Below, in pieces: positions 37,037 to 48,812 of a stretch of 64,000 bases of DNA. Every line of letters begins with the position of its first letter. Position 1 is the stretch's first letter. The notes beneath the pieces are model-generated. The model was given only the letters and a program-made list of their open reading frames with translations. It had not been told where the DNA came from and made no database searches. The translations under genes and the position numbers were made by a program. Location: the NCBI GenBank assembly GCA_965153355.1, contig OZ231127.1:72602001-72666000 (forward strand), in the 5' to 3' direction. This DNA comes from Flaccisagitta enflata. Lineage: Eukaryota > Chaetognatha > Sagittoidea > Aphragmophora.

Positions 37037-37802
37037 AAAAGAAAATCGCATTTGAATCTCATCGAGATTTAGATTGATTCGCTGAGTGAAAAGGGCCGAT
37101 TTGGACGATTTGGCCGAAACAGGGGCCTTTTTAACGGCTTTGCGCGCCCAATCGGCGGCAACAGAAAGATTTTGTGCCGCCGAGAACAATGATGCCGGTG
37201 AAGTTACCGGTGAAGGTGCCCCGGAGATTACCAACGACGCGGACATCACCCAATTTCAAATGGCTTAGAAAATAGTTGTCGTCATCCACCAGTCGGGCCA
37301 TGAGTTGGTCTCTTTTTTTTTTCTTCAAATTTTTTGCATAGATGTCCAAGCGGTTTAACAAAAAAGTTCAGCAACTAATGTGACTATGAGGCGAATGATG
37401 GTGATATCGGATGATGCCACTGTTCACACGAGTATATTGTCCCAATTCTTTTGGGCTACCGCAGTCAAAATTGAATTACAGCAGTAGCTTGACAGATGTA
37501 GCGGAGAAAATAACAAACAAGTAGATGCAGCAAATGTTGCAGAGGAAGCAACGGAGAGGCAACAGCAGTGACGGCGGTATTGATAGGCAAGCAAATGTAA
37601 CATAAGCGGCAAAAATTACAGCAGCATTAACAAAACGGAATTCGTAGTGGCAGCGGTAGGCAAGCAGGTGTTGCGAATGTAACAGAAATAACCGCAGCTT
37701 AAACGGAAGTAAGACGATGCCGGCGATGACGTCGTCTTTGTTGCTAAACCGAGATACGGCTACAGAAACAAATTCCGACTCCAAGGTCTCTTTATATCCA
37801 TC

Positions 37803-38008
<206 letters not shown>

Positions 38009-38089
38009 ATTTCTCTCCCATTTGCTGGGACCCTTAGGAGTGTCATTGGGACTGGTTAATCGCTTTGGGCGTAAACTGAGAACTCATCT

Positions 38090-38440
38090 TCTTCACCAAA
38101 ACGATACATATCAAATGGGATCGCTGTTTCCTCTGCCTCATTCTTTCCCTCTCCCTTTTCTTTGCCAAAACAATACGTATCAAACGGGATGACTATTTCC
38201 TGTTGCTCATCCTCTCTCTTTCTTACTCTCCATGACTATATCATCTTCCTCAGTTTCTCCTTCTCCCTCTTCTTCATCGAAATGATACATATCAAATGGG
38301 ATGACAATTTCCTCATCCTCACTCTCTCCATCTTCCTCTTATCCACCAAAATATTTTATATCAAATGGAATGACAATTCCTCCTTCCTCTCGCCATCTTC
38401 TTCGTGTTCAACAACATACTACTTATCAAATGGGACGACT
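38090..38440. repeat. Degenerate repeat of about 60-110 bp
   Basis: ATACATATCAAATGGGATGAC and variants recur five times with pyrimidine-rich spacers (about 38103, 38173, 38285, 38355, 38430). Confidence 0.6.
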
Positions 38441-38612
38441 ATTCTCTTACCACGCTTTCGTTAACTTCGGCTTTTTCTCATCATTCCTTGACAAGCCCAT
38501 TCCCTCTGTTTCAGTGAAAAAGCAGCCCCAAATAGATGGGGTTTGTTTGCATTGTAGTACAAATAACTAATGGTCCTTCGGGCCTGTGATCGGCCTAGCC
38601 TGTCTAGCACTC

Positions 38613-38725
<113 letters not shown>

Positions 38726-39384
38726 CAGTCATTTATCCATTTCCTACTTTCCTATTCCTCCTTCCTGTCCTCGCTTGGCTCTTCCTATGTCTATCTACGG
38801 GGACTTGCCTAATTTCTTTTCCATGTCATTTTACGTTGAGGCTGACTGGGTAATCAGAGCAAGTTTTTCTTCCCTCTCTCTTTTTTAGTCTCTTTTCCTT
38901 TTTGCCATTTTAGGAAGTCTATTTCCCTCTTTTACTCAAATGCGGTGAGGCCAGATGTGCAGGGCGGAGTGCAATGTGACAGAGCGCGCGCTTCTCTATA
39001 ATCTAATAACTTTAATTTCTAAAATGTCAAGATAAAGTCAATTTACATCCGACAGAGAATTGGATTTCCCATCTTAAAGCTAAGTCGGAGTTTACATCTA
39101 AGGCGAAGGGGTGAAACTTATATTGAAGGCATTCTTTGCTGTAGCGTGCTGCCCGACCATACAAATAACTGTGTTTGTTTGTCAGGCCACTCAGACTTCG
39201 GTCCATCCATCCTCCAGGCCGTTTTGCTCTGTAATTTAACATTTTTATTCTTACTTTTTGGGAACTCTGAAGGTCACCAGGGTCAATTTGAAGGTAACAA
39301 AGCTTTTTGACGTTCACGAGCGTTTTGTTGTATCGATGCCCTTGCCAAAAGGCTTGGATAACCATTTACCTCCCTACAGCTGCC

Positions 39385-39446
39385 TGCTCCCTGCAGCTGC
39401 CCATCCGCACGAGGAGGACTTGGGTAGCCGTGTATTCCTTGTTTGA
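39385..39446 (+). mobile_element. Family A right-end fragment
   Basis: CTGCCCATCCGCACGAGGAG, TTGGGTAGCCGTGTATTC and CTTGTTTG match the family A right end. No left end is recognised. 38723-39384 holds nothing else. Confidence 0.45.
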
Positions 39447-39682
39447 TTGCTTGAGACATTACGGCTACCGTTTGTTTTGCACAACCTTCTTTGGAGTGGG
39501 TCGAAGGCTAAAGATCTCACCATACACCCAACGGCCTTTGAATTTACTCTCTCTACCCTCCAAGGCATATAGATCGGTGCTGAGACGGAATCTGGTACAC
39601 TTGGCAGCGTCACTTTCTACGACTTTGATTGTCTTTGATGTCATTGATAAACGCGATTCTGCTACCATCTATATGCCTGGAA

Positions 39683-39932
<250 letters not shown>

Positions 39933-39936
<4 letters not shown>

Positions 39937-41640
39937 TCTCGTCCCGTTTCTTTCTTTTTGCTGGGCCCGTGTGTGCCCGCGAAAGAGACGGTAATAACTT
40001 CCAGATTATGCGTTTCCTTTCTGATTTTGACGTGATTTGTTTCCCCCTTTTTCTCTCAACGAAGAAGAAGAAGAATAAGGAAGAGGAGAAGATTACCCCC
40101 CTTAAATCTTCAACCTTCTTATTGTTCTTCTCTGACCCTCTCCTTTCACAATGGAAAAAAAAGACAATAATGTCAGATGTAAAATGTCGCTGTCTTCCAT
40201 GATGACACCCATGACTCACGGCTCATGGCTACCTCTCATTTCCCTCTCTGTCTCTATCCTCTTTCCCATGTTCGGCGTAAACAGCAAAGTCGTCATGTTC
40301 ATTGTTATTCACCGTAGATGCTTCTCACAAACGAGAATGTTTCATTCCCTCCCCACGCTCTATAGACAGGATGGATCTGCTTTTCCAGTCAGATTTCCCC
40401 CCCACGGACTCTTTGTGGTCGTCCCATTGTCATCCAGAGTGTGTGTGCCATCAAAATTCATCCATCTATTCTTCTCTCCTCTCATTCCCCATTCTCATTG
40501 TCCCAATGTCTCACTCATTCCATATCAAATGGCTTTCTTACATTGCTTCACTTTCCCTTTCCTCCTCATTTCGAGATGACTCCTTACTTTTCTTGCCCCT
40601 TCCGCACCGTGACTATCCCCCCCGCCCCCAACACACACCCTCGCTCTACCCTACCTCTTTGCTCACCGATCTTCCCTCTCCCTTGTCTGCTTCTTTCTCT
40701 CTCTACCCAATTCCTGTCCTACCCTACTCTTTTTAAACCGTCCCTATCCCTGGTCTTACCTGTCCTCTTCTTTCTCCTTTTCTCCCTCCCCCTTCCCTCG
40801 TCGTCCTTAACCCCTTCACCTCAATCTATATCACCTCCGCCATCCCCGCCCTTGAGCTACCTCAATCACCCTCATTAGCAATTCTTCATCCGTTCCAGTT
40901 TTAGTCTTCTTCCTTTTACCAACTGTCCTTCACCTTTTCACCTCCAAAATGAACGTTGCCAATCTGATCAACCACTTTGCTCCAGTCTTTTTACCTCAGC
41001 AATGAGCTTTGCCAACTGGATCAACTGTACTCACTAGCTACAACAGTGATCGCTGTATACTCCACCATATATCATACCGAAATCAATCAGCTGCTTTGCT
41101 CATCTCCTTTTACCTCAGCAATCAATTTTGCAAACCTGATTAACTTTAACCTCATCAGCCACTTTTTTTTTAGCTTTGCTCCAGTCCTTTCCTTCTTCAT
41201 TTTCCAACATGATCAACCACTGAGTTCATCTATTTTACCAGAGCAATCAACAACATCAACCTGATCCGTCATCTAACCTTTTGATTACTTTTAACCACAA
41301 CATCTGGATTACCAAACTGAGTGCCACACAGCCACTCATTTGTTTCATCTCCAAAACCGACATTTACAAATTTGGCTGCGTCCATCAAAAATCAATTTTT
41401 CAGGTTTTTTAGCTTAACTAGTTTGACAAAGCCACAGCCTTATGTAGCAGACTAATCTTCTCTTACTACCTCAAACATTCATTGCTCTACGAGTCTTATC
41501 AACGACCCCCTCCCCCATCAATTTCATGAATCCCAAAATAATTTTCTCTAAACCTAGCACTAAAAAACCTTCCATTTCTCTAGATTCCCCACCTCCATCA
41601 CCGACAACATTAGGCCCTTCTTTTACGAACTGTTCCTCCT
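39933..41640. other. Pyrimidine-rich DNA, no gene seen
   Basis: Long C/T-rich frames (to 145 codons) at 40150-40880 are compositional. From 40930 to 41290 a degenerate repeat around TTTACCTCAGCAATGAGCTT recurs about four times. Confidence 0.45.
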
Positions 41641-41647
41641 TCATCAC

Positions 41648-41783
41648 CAGGGATGTGGAAGCGATTGACCGGTTCCAATTTGGTGGATAGGATAACTACT
41701 AGTATTTGAACTGTAAAATGGAAGCGGACGCGGAAGCGAAAGCGGTGAAAGCGGCATGGTAATCGACCGCTTTCACATCCCTA
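41648..41783. mobile_element. hAT-like miniature element, 136 bp
   Basis: The terminal repeats CAGGGATGTGGAAGCGATTG and TAGGGATGTGAAAGCGGTCG (reverse strand) are flanked by TTCATCAC (41640-41647) and CTCATCAC (41784-41791). The 7-of-8 match is consistent with an 8-bp hAT target duplication. A GCGGAAGCG-type repeat lies inside. Confidence 0.78.
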
Positions 41784-41971
41784 CTCATCACCGAAAGCCC
41801 CCAAATCATCCATAACAAGCCCCTTCTTCCAGCTCTCTGATCCTCACGATGCTTTCTACCCTCATCACCGATTCAAAAAGTGTTCCAACCTTTTTTTCTC
41901 TTCCTGCAATCCCAATGGATTTTTTTTCTCGTACGATTCACACACCTTTCCTCGAATCTACGGTACCTTGA

Positions 41972-42251
<280 letters not shown>

Positions 42252-42316
42252 ATGGAGTATATTTTTCGGGATTTTCGTTCCTTTCTTTCAGATTATTTTC
42301 TTTACTCTCTCTCTTC

Positions 42317-42449
42317 TTTTTAGGTGCGACAAAGCACCTCTATAACTGGCTGTGTCCGTTGGTCGGTCGGTCGGTCTGTCTGTCTGTGGGGTAACACATT
42401 CGTTCGACGATCCACACGTCGCACCTTATTGGCCTACTTGGCCTTGTTT
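42317..42449 (+). mobile_element. Family A variant (AGGTGCG subfamily)
   Basis: The left hairpin is AGGTGCGACAAAGCACCT, followed by CTCTATAACTGGCTGTGTCC and GTCGGTCGGTCGGTCTGTC repeats. The right end has CGTCGCACCTTATTGGCC, an inverted copy of the left arm, and TTGGCCTTGTT. The arms have changed sequence together, so the pairing is kept while the sequence differs from typical family A. Confidence 0.8.
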
Positions 42450-42468
42450 TTTCAATTCTCTGTTTTCC

Positions 42469-43076
42469 TTTTTGGGCAGCGGCCCCGGAGGGGCCGATGA
42501 CCTATGATTCCACATAGGGCAATTTTCTCCGGTTTCGGTTTTCCGTCCGTCCCCCCTCCCCCAAGCCTCAAATAAAGCCTCTCAGACCCCAAATCAGGCC
42601 TTTTCAACTCCAAATCAGGCCTTTCTGACCCCAAATCAGGCTTCTCAGACCTCAAATCAGGCCTTCCAGACCCCAAATCAGGCCTCTGAGACCCCAAATC
42701 AGGCCTTCCAGACCCCAGATCAGGCTTCTCAGACCCCAAATTAGGCCTCTCAGATCCAAATCAGGCCTCAGACCCCATGTCAGGCTTTTCAGACCCTAAA
42801 TTAGACCCCTCAGACCCAAATAAGGCCTTTCAGACCCCAAATCAAGCCTCTCAGACCTCAAACCACGCCTCTCACACCCTAAATCAGACCTTTCAGAGCC
42901 AAAATCAGGCCTCTCAGCCCTCCAAACCAGCTTCTCAAACCGGAGAAAATTGCCCCATGTGGAATCATAGGTCATCGGCCCCTCCGGGGCCGCTGCCCCT
43001 CTCATAATCTCATTCCCACATGCACTAAATTAGGGGCATCGGGTACCGCTGACTATGTAACGCATTTGCGACTATT
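42469..43076 (+). mobile_element. Family B element, complete, variant ends
   Basis: TTTTTGGGCAGCGGCCCCGG, GGCCGATGACCTATGATTCC and a C-rich run come first. About 20 units near CAGACCCCAAATCAGGCCT follow. Then come the inverted copy (GGAATCATAGGTCATCGGCC), CTGCCCCTCTC...GGGGCATC and the tail GGGTACCGCTGACTATG with GCGACTATT. It starts 20 bp after the family A variant ends. Confidence 0.92.
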
Positions 43077-43132
43077 CCCAATGCAATTCTCCCTTATTAT
43101 TATTCTTTTCTTCGTTTGTCTCTCTGTCCCTG

Positions 43133-43312
<180 letters not shown>

Positions 43313-43461
43313 CTTTTTGTGTGAGAGTGTGTGTTCAGGAATCGGTCGCATTTTTCCTTCCTCCAACTCCATTCTTTCTCCATTTTTCAATCCATGAGTC
43401 GTACAATATTAGATTTTCTCCGACGACCTTACTCTGCTACAATTTTTCCGTCGAATTTTCC

Positions 43462-43735
43462 TACTTCTCCTTCATCTTCTTCTTTTTCTTCTTTTTCTTT
43501 TTCTTTTTCTTTTTCTTTTTCTTTTTCTTTTTCTTTTTCTTTTTCTTTTTCTTTTTCTTTTTCTTCTTCTTTTTCTTCTTCTTCTTCTTCTCCTTCTTTT
43601 TCTTCTTCTTCTTCTTCTTCTTCTTCTTCTTCTTCTTCTTCTTCTTCTCCTTCTTCTTCTTCTTCTCACCCGCTCACCCGCTCACCCGCCCGCCCGCCCG
43701 CCCGCTCACCCGCCCGCTCACCCGCTCACCCGCCA
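43462..43735. repeat. (CTTTTT)n, (TTC)n and (CTCACCCG)n compound tract
   Basis: CTTTTT hexamers, then TTC triplets, then a GC-rich CTCACCCGCCCG array (43664-43733). The array directly precedes the reverse transcriptase remnant. Confidence 0.95.
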
Positions 43736-43740
43736 AATAC

Positions 43741-45071
43741 AAAGAGAAACTGGCGGAAAACAAGGTGGAAAGCTGATCGTCCCCCTGTTTGCAAAAATGA
43801 TGGACAACCTCGCCGAAGACATGGCAGATAAACCAGAACTTGGGGTTAAATTCAGCGACATTGTAATTCGGGCATTACTGTATGTAGATGATGCCATCAC
43901 TATCGCAGAGGGGTATGATCAGCAAGAGCTGACATTAAATGAAGCCTCAGAATTCTCAATAAAACATAAATTCTCGTGGGGCCCAAGTAAGTGCCGAACC
44001 ATGGAGATAGGTAGCCATAAGGAGGAAAAAAGTATGTGGACTCTAGGAGAAAATGAGATCTCCAAATGTGACACCTATAAGTACTTGGGAGAACATATAA
44101 GTAGAGACGGGAAAAATACTGAAAACATGAAAGAGAGAGGAGAGAAGGCAAAAGCAATTGTGAGAGCCATAATCACATGCTGCAAGAGTGAAATTATGGC
44201 TAGAATAGGAGTCACAACCATGATTAGACTTCACGAAGCAGAAACCATCCCAGCACTTCTATACAATGCCGAAACCTGGACACTGACGGCAACAGAGAAG
44301 AAATCACTTGATATGATAGAAATATCTGCGCTTAAAAAAATGCTTGGGTTACCTCAAACGACGCCTACTGCTGGAATAATCCTAACCACGGGAACCCTAT
44401 TTACTACAGTGCGAATTGAAACAAAACAACTTTTGTTTTTACAACGTATTCTCAGAAGAGAAAGTGCGCATTACACAAAAGCTCTTCTAACCATCATGAG
44501 AGAAGAAAACATTAATTGGGCTAAACAGATTGACGAAACTTTAGCCAGATGGAATTTAGAAACTGATTGGGAAAAAGTCGCGGAAAAATCGGTACCGCAA
44601 TGGAAAAATGAAGTCTTAACGGCAGCAGAAGAAATGAATGCCAACCGGTTGGCAGAGGAGTGTAAAACAAAATTAAGAGGAGAAACAAGAAGTAAAACAA
44701 AGACTAAATATGTTGAGTCTATTATTACTGAACAATCGTATGAAAGAAATATTGATCCAATCCTTGTTAAATATCCCTCAATAACCTATGCTAGAGCACT
44801 GATAATGGGAAGGTTTGGAATGTTACAGTGCGCAAGTAACTTTTCTGTTAAATATGGTGGAAAGTTGTGTAAAAAATGTGGTGAGGTAGATGATGAATCT
44901 CATCGTATAAATTACTGTAGAAACTTTGAATCCCGGAACTTTTGTGACAACAGTGAGAAAATCAACTATGATGATATCTATTCTTGTGACGAGAGCAAGT
45001 GCCTTAAAGTATTGAATGTTATTTTGTCTCTGTGGGACTTAGAGAATGGGAAGAATGAGATGAGGGTGTGA
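43741..45071 (+). pseudogene. LINE (non-LTR) reverse transcriptase, C-terminal part, 5' truncated
   Basis: The open frame runs from at least 43741 to the stop at 45069-45071, with a methionine at 43797 (424 codons). Upstream of it GGKQGGKLIVPLFAKMM resembles the QG-containing RT block before the catalytic motif. YVDD at residues 29-32 is the polymerase active site. The thumb/linker holds the LINE-typical ETWTLT and LKKMLGLPQTTPTAG blocks. A CCHC-like knuckle (CxxC-x8-H-x4-C, residues 358-374) lies near the C-terminus. The endonuclease and most of the fingers/palm are missing, replaced by the microsatellite upstream. The remaining frame is free of stops, so the insertion is fairly young. The clade is not resolved; CR1/L2-like groups are candidates. 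Confidence 0.88.
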
Positions 45072-45238
45072 TGTAATGTAAATTCCGAGTAACTTATTGC
45101 TGTAGGACTAGTCTGAACTATTGTTTAGAAGTAGCCATATTTATTGAACTGAAATTGTGACGAAAGTCATGTCCTTGTTGTTAAACATAAGTGTTATCGC
45201 TTATTTGGACAGTAAATCAAATTCAAATTCAAATTCAA
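45072..45238 (+). mobile_element. LINE 3' untranslated region with (AAATTC)n tail
   Basis: About 150 bp after the stop the sequence ends in GGACAGTAAATC and then four AAATTC-type units (45216-45238). A short tandem repeat rather than poly-A fits several LINE clades. A family B element starts 14 bp later. Confidence 0.75.
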
Positions 45239-45251
45239 AATTCTTCTTCTC

Positions 45252-45897
45252 TTTTTTGGGCAGCGGCTCCGAAGGGGACGAAGTCCTGTAGAACACAGGG
45301 GGACTTTTGTTCGTTCTTTCATTCGTTGATCCGTCCCCCCCATCAGGCCCCTCAGGCCTCGAATCAGGCTTCGCAGGCCTAAAATCCGGCCTCTCAGGCT
45401 TTAAATCTGGCCTGACAGGCCTCAAATCTGGCCTCTAAAGCCTTAAAACCAGCCTTTCAAATCCGGCCTCTCAGGCCTCATCAGGTCTGTCAAGCCTCAA
45501 ATCTAACCTGTCCGGCCTCCATCTGGCCTCGCAGGCCTTTAATTAGCCCTCTCAGGCCTCAAATTCGGCCTCTCAGGCCTTAAATCTGGGCTCTTGAGCC
45601 TCAAACTTGGCCTCAAATCTAGCGTCTCAGGCCTCAATTCCGGCCTGTCAGGCCTCATGGCCTCAAACCTGGCCTCTTAGGCCTCAAATTAGCCTCGGCA
45701 AAGCCTTCAGACTCTTGAAGGCCTTCGATCAGCTAATTATAGCATCTCATCAACATTTTCAGGCAGGAGGAATGAAAGTCCCCCTGTGTTCTACAGGACT
45801 TTGTCCCCTTTGGGGCTGCTGCCCTGTTTCCCCTCACACAAATTCAGAATCATGCAAAGCAGGGCAACGGGTATCGCTGACCACATATTGCCCTTTG
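45252..45897 (+). mobile_element. Family B element, complete, 18-20-bp core
   Basis: TTTTTTGGGCAGCGGCTCCG, GACGAAGTCCTGTAGAACAC, TTCGTTC/TTCATTC repeats and a C-run come first. About 20 units near CTCAGGCCTCAAATCTGGC follow. Then come the inverted copy, TGCCCTG...CAGGGCAACG and a TATCGCTGACCACATATTG tail. Confidence 0.9.
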
Positions 45898-45908
45898 GCG
45901 AACTGTTC

Positions 45909-46381
45909 TTTTTGGGCAGCGGCCCCAAAGGGCCGATGTCCTGTAGGACACAGGGGTTAATTTCCATACGTCCGTCCTTCCATCCTTCCGTCCGTCTGTC
46001 CCCCCCCCCCGAAGTTTTCCAAGCCTCAAATTCCCATCAGATAACATGGGAAATTGTCAAAATGCAAACTTCCCATTGAATAACATGGAAAATTTACAAA
46101 CAAGCCAAAAAATGCATGTATCCCATTGAATGACATGGAAAATTGATGAAAACTAAGAAAAATGTAAAATTCCCATTGAATAACATGGCAAATTGACAAG
46201 AAATTGAAAAAAAATACAAAATTCCCATTGATTATCATGGAAAATTACTACTAAGGCCTCAAATATGCCCTCTCAGGACATAATGAAATTCACCCCTGTG
46301 TCCTACAGGATATCGGCCCTTTGGGGCCGCTGCCCTGCTCTCACTTTGCTTCTTCAGCCAATCACTCCAAGCAGGGCACCG
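45909..46381 (+). mobile_element. Family B element, tail truncated
   Basis: It starts TTTTTGGGCAGCGGCCCC 11 bp after the previous copy, in the same orientation. It has GTCC repeats, 10 Cs and an AT-rich core of four to five CCCATTGAATAACATGG units. The inverted segment is present. It breaks off at GCAGGGCACCG without the terminal tail. Its last 278 bp match 57727-58004 without a visible difference. Confidence 0.9.
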
Positions 46382-47280
46382 TGTGGGAAATGTGTCTTTT
46401 GTTGACCTTAGCGATGCCATTTTTTTGTCACATTGCCCTTTTGTGTCGCTTCTGTAGCTGTACGGGGTTGCTTTAGATTTTATTCTCTGTCGCTCTTTCA
46501 TCTTGAAAACTGGCGTGTTTTTTACCTTTTTTGCTTGGCATTTTTATCGTCATCGCGTCATTTTTATCGTTTTATTGTTTTATCGTTTTTGTCGCGATCT
46601 GTACACTAATTTTTTCTCTCTTTTTGTTCCATTTAGTGTCTTTTTTGAGAGGTGTGGTGGCAAACTGTCCGTTAATAGATTTTACTTCACAAAAATAGAC
46701 ATATCGGCGGCTATGTAGAATTACAACGGGCTTTATCATTTCATCCACACCTCAATATGCAAATTAGACAAAATAAGGACATGTTCACGCTAAGCTAAAT
46801 AGACATGCGAATCGCTAAAAGCGTGAACCGGCGGCAAGAAACTATGCCGTAAATTAATAGTAAAATCTATTAAAAATCGACGCCGTCTTCACTCGTCTAT
46901 TCGTGTCCCCTGCCCTGACCCAGGCTGCTGTCATGCTACGTGACGGCCCCAGGCGCCGGGGCGCCGGGACGTGATGTCAATGAGAGAGTAACGCGTCGAT
47001 GAATCATTGATGAATCGTCGATGAATCGCCGATGAATCGTCCTTTTAACGTCGAAATGTATTTGCGCCTTTCCCCACGTGCAATTGGCGTCGGTGGTAGC
47101 GAACCTGATCCATTTTTGGCGTGCTTCTTGCGGGCTTCTTGCGTGCTTCTTGCGTGCTTCTTGCGTGCTTCTGGCATGCTAAAGACCGACGGGTGATGCT
47201 TAACTGACACTGAATTTCGACGTGAATTAAGCAAGTGATTACGTCCAAGCAAAATGGACTCTAAAAACGTTATCGCGCCA
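46382..47280. other. No gene seen; short tandem repeats before the gag-like frame
   Basis: An inverted pair around TAATAGATTTTACT (46674) and AGTAAAATCTATTA (46859) suggests an old miniature element. GATGAATCGTC-type (47000-47040) and GTGCTTCTTGC-type (47118-47170) tandem units precede the next frame. Confidence 0.45.
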
Positions 47281-47317
47281 GTTTCCATTGGACGCTAAAA
47301 GGTCTGTTCCATCAACA

Positions 47318-48184
47318 ATGGCTAATAGGGGTGTACACGACACCTCAATTTCATCTCTGGCATCGTACTTTGCGGGTTGCCAACATGAACGTATCATCGA
47401 GTTGCGCGAGATGCGTGCAAATGTGGTAGCGGCCCTAAACGAGGCTCAAATGGCCTTTGATTACGCGGCCATCAATCCCGACGATGAAATGGCAGCGGCA
47501 GATTCAGATTTTGCACGCGACGGCCTTCAAGGAATCGTTTATCGTTATCTCACCAAAACCAACGACATTTCGAAATTGGGTGAACTTGACGATGCATACG
47601 ACTTGTGGACGTACTCTGCAAATAGCCTGAAAACTGTGCGCAGCAAATGGACAAAGATGAAATTTTTCGCAACAGACTTGTACTCCGACAATTTCCCAAC
47701 AACGGAGGAGATCCTTAGACATCGCCAACGTGCCCCTCATAAGCTGGGAGTGGGTGCAGAAGCGGTTGACGAGACATTGCAGCGTGTGAATTCGGGTGAT
47801 CTGATTCGAGGTGGGGTAGGTGGCGCGTCAGAGCGGCGAGGTGTTAGGCCGACGCATCAGTCCTCCATAGATGGAACAACGCAGGAGCCGGTACACGAGC
47901 AGCTCCAACAGCGCCATCAACAACCTCCAGCGTCTCAACAGGCTCGTCAACAATATCATCAGCGGCAATGTCAAGTCAAAGGTGATTGGATTACTAGAGC
48001 TGCGAATGGTGATGGTGAGGTCGTCAGGCAGGTGGGTGGAGATCATGAGCAGTCGGAAGGAGTCGGCGGTGGTCATCGATATCAGCAACCACCCCAGGAA
48101 CGCCCAACAGCCACAGATTACCACGAACCTCAGATGACACAAATCCATCACCCTGGCCGGAATGATACATTACAATCGCGTTAG
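47318..48184 (+). CDS. Gag-like N-terminal frame, unrecognised
   Basis: The first ATG (context ACAATGG) is at 47318; the frame is open from 47288 and encodes 288 residues from the ATG. Residues about 20-150 are predicted mainly helical and charged (IIELREMRANVVAALNEAQM, DAYDLWTYSANSLKTVRSKW). They resemble the helical N-terminal region of BEL/Pao-type Gag only in general character. The last 90 codons are Gln-rich. Another frame over 47871-48137 reads as more ordinary helical protein (INNLQRLNRLVNNIISGNVK), so a frameshift near 47880-47920 is possible. It may be the front part of the gag at 55289, split by 7 kb, or a separate gene. Confidence 0.4.
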   Translation: MANRGVHDTSISSLASYFAGCQHERIIELREMRANVVAALNEAQMAFDYAAINPDDEMAAADSDFARDGLQGIVYRYLTKTNDISKLGELDDAYDLWTYSANSLKTVRSKWTKMKFFATDLYSDNFPTTEEILRHRQRAPHKLGVGAEAVDETLQRVNSGDLIRGGVGGASERRGVRPTHQSSIDGTTQEPVHEQLQQRHQQPPASQQARQQYHQRQCQVKGDWITRAANGDGEVVRQVGGDHEQSEGVGGGHRYQQPPQERPTATDYHEPQMTQIHHPGRNDTLQSR

Positions 48185-48308
48185 AAGCGGCGGAAGGCAA
48201 TTATTAGAATGAGGCTCTAGAATCATTTGATACGAAGTCAACTCCTAATTCGAGAATGAACGGAGCATGAATCCTTCAATTTTTTTATTGCTGTTTTTCT
48301 TTTCGACC

Positions 48309-48491
48309 ATGGATTTTTATTACAAGTGCGAACCGTGTGACATAATTTTCCCCAGTGAAGATGTGTGCGTTAGCCACATAACTACATTTCACGGCGTCTC
48401 AAAAGTCGCGGCGTCACCTCTCATACGAGTTGTATGCAATGTTTGCAGAAGAAATTACAACCAGAAAAAGAGTTACATCGGTAATAAAAAA

Positions 48492-48497
<6 letters not shown>
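48309..48497 (+). CDS. C2H2 zinc finger fragment, possible exon
   Basis: ATG in a good context (GACCATGG) opens a frame with one complete C2H2 finger, C-x2-C-x12-H-x4-H (CEPCDIIFPSEDVCVSHITT then FH). A second CxxC pair (CNVC) follows about 28 residues later without its histidines. A donor-like CG|GTAATA at about 48480 precedes an (AG)n tract, so the finger may continue in another exon. It could belong to a host gene or to the gag region around it. Only the finger itself is firm. Confidence 0.4.
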
Positions 48498-48540
<43 letters not shown>

Positions 48541-48552
48541 TGACAGACTGAT
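48491..48552. repeat. (AG)n then (ACAG)n
   Basis: About 18 AG units followed by ACAGACAGACTG. Confidence 0.93.
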
Positions 48553-48812
48553 AGTCCATCTCCCTCTCTTTTAAGGGAAGATCAATTACATCACAAAAAT
48601 CATTGCCTAATATCATGGGAGAGGATGACAATTAATCCAATCACGGGTGATTTCAATCTTTCATAATTGAATCACGTTTTCTTGATTGGACGGACGAATC
48701 AGACGAGAGATTCTGACAATGCCCTTTTCAAATTTCAACCATTAGGAGGGAGGGTCACTTACTGTCAAGTACTAACTGTAGTAACTGTACTTACTGTACT
48801 AACTGTAGTACT

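Noticed and set aside
37086-37268. 60-codon frame in a GC-rich patch
   Set aside because: Competing open frames exist on both strands over the same bases and none shows a recognisable domain.
46674-46872. Inverted pair TAATAGATTTTACT / AGTAAAATCTATTA
   Set aside because: Short arms and no target duplication found; too weak to call an element.
47828-48151. 107-codon minus-strand frame
   Set aside because: It is antisense to the gag-like frame and its Leu-rich content mirrors the plus-strand Gln/His codons.
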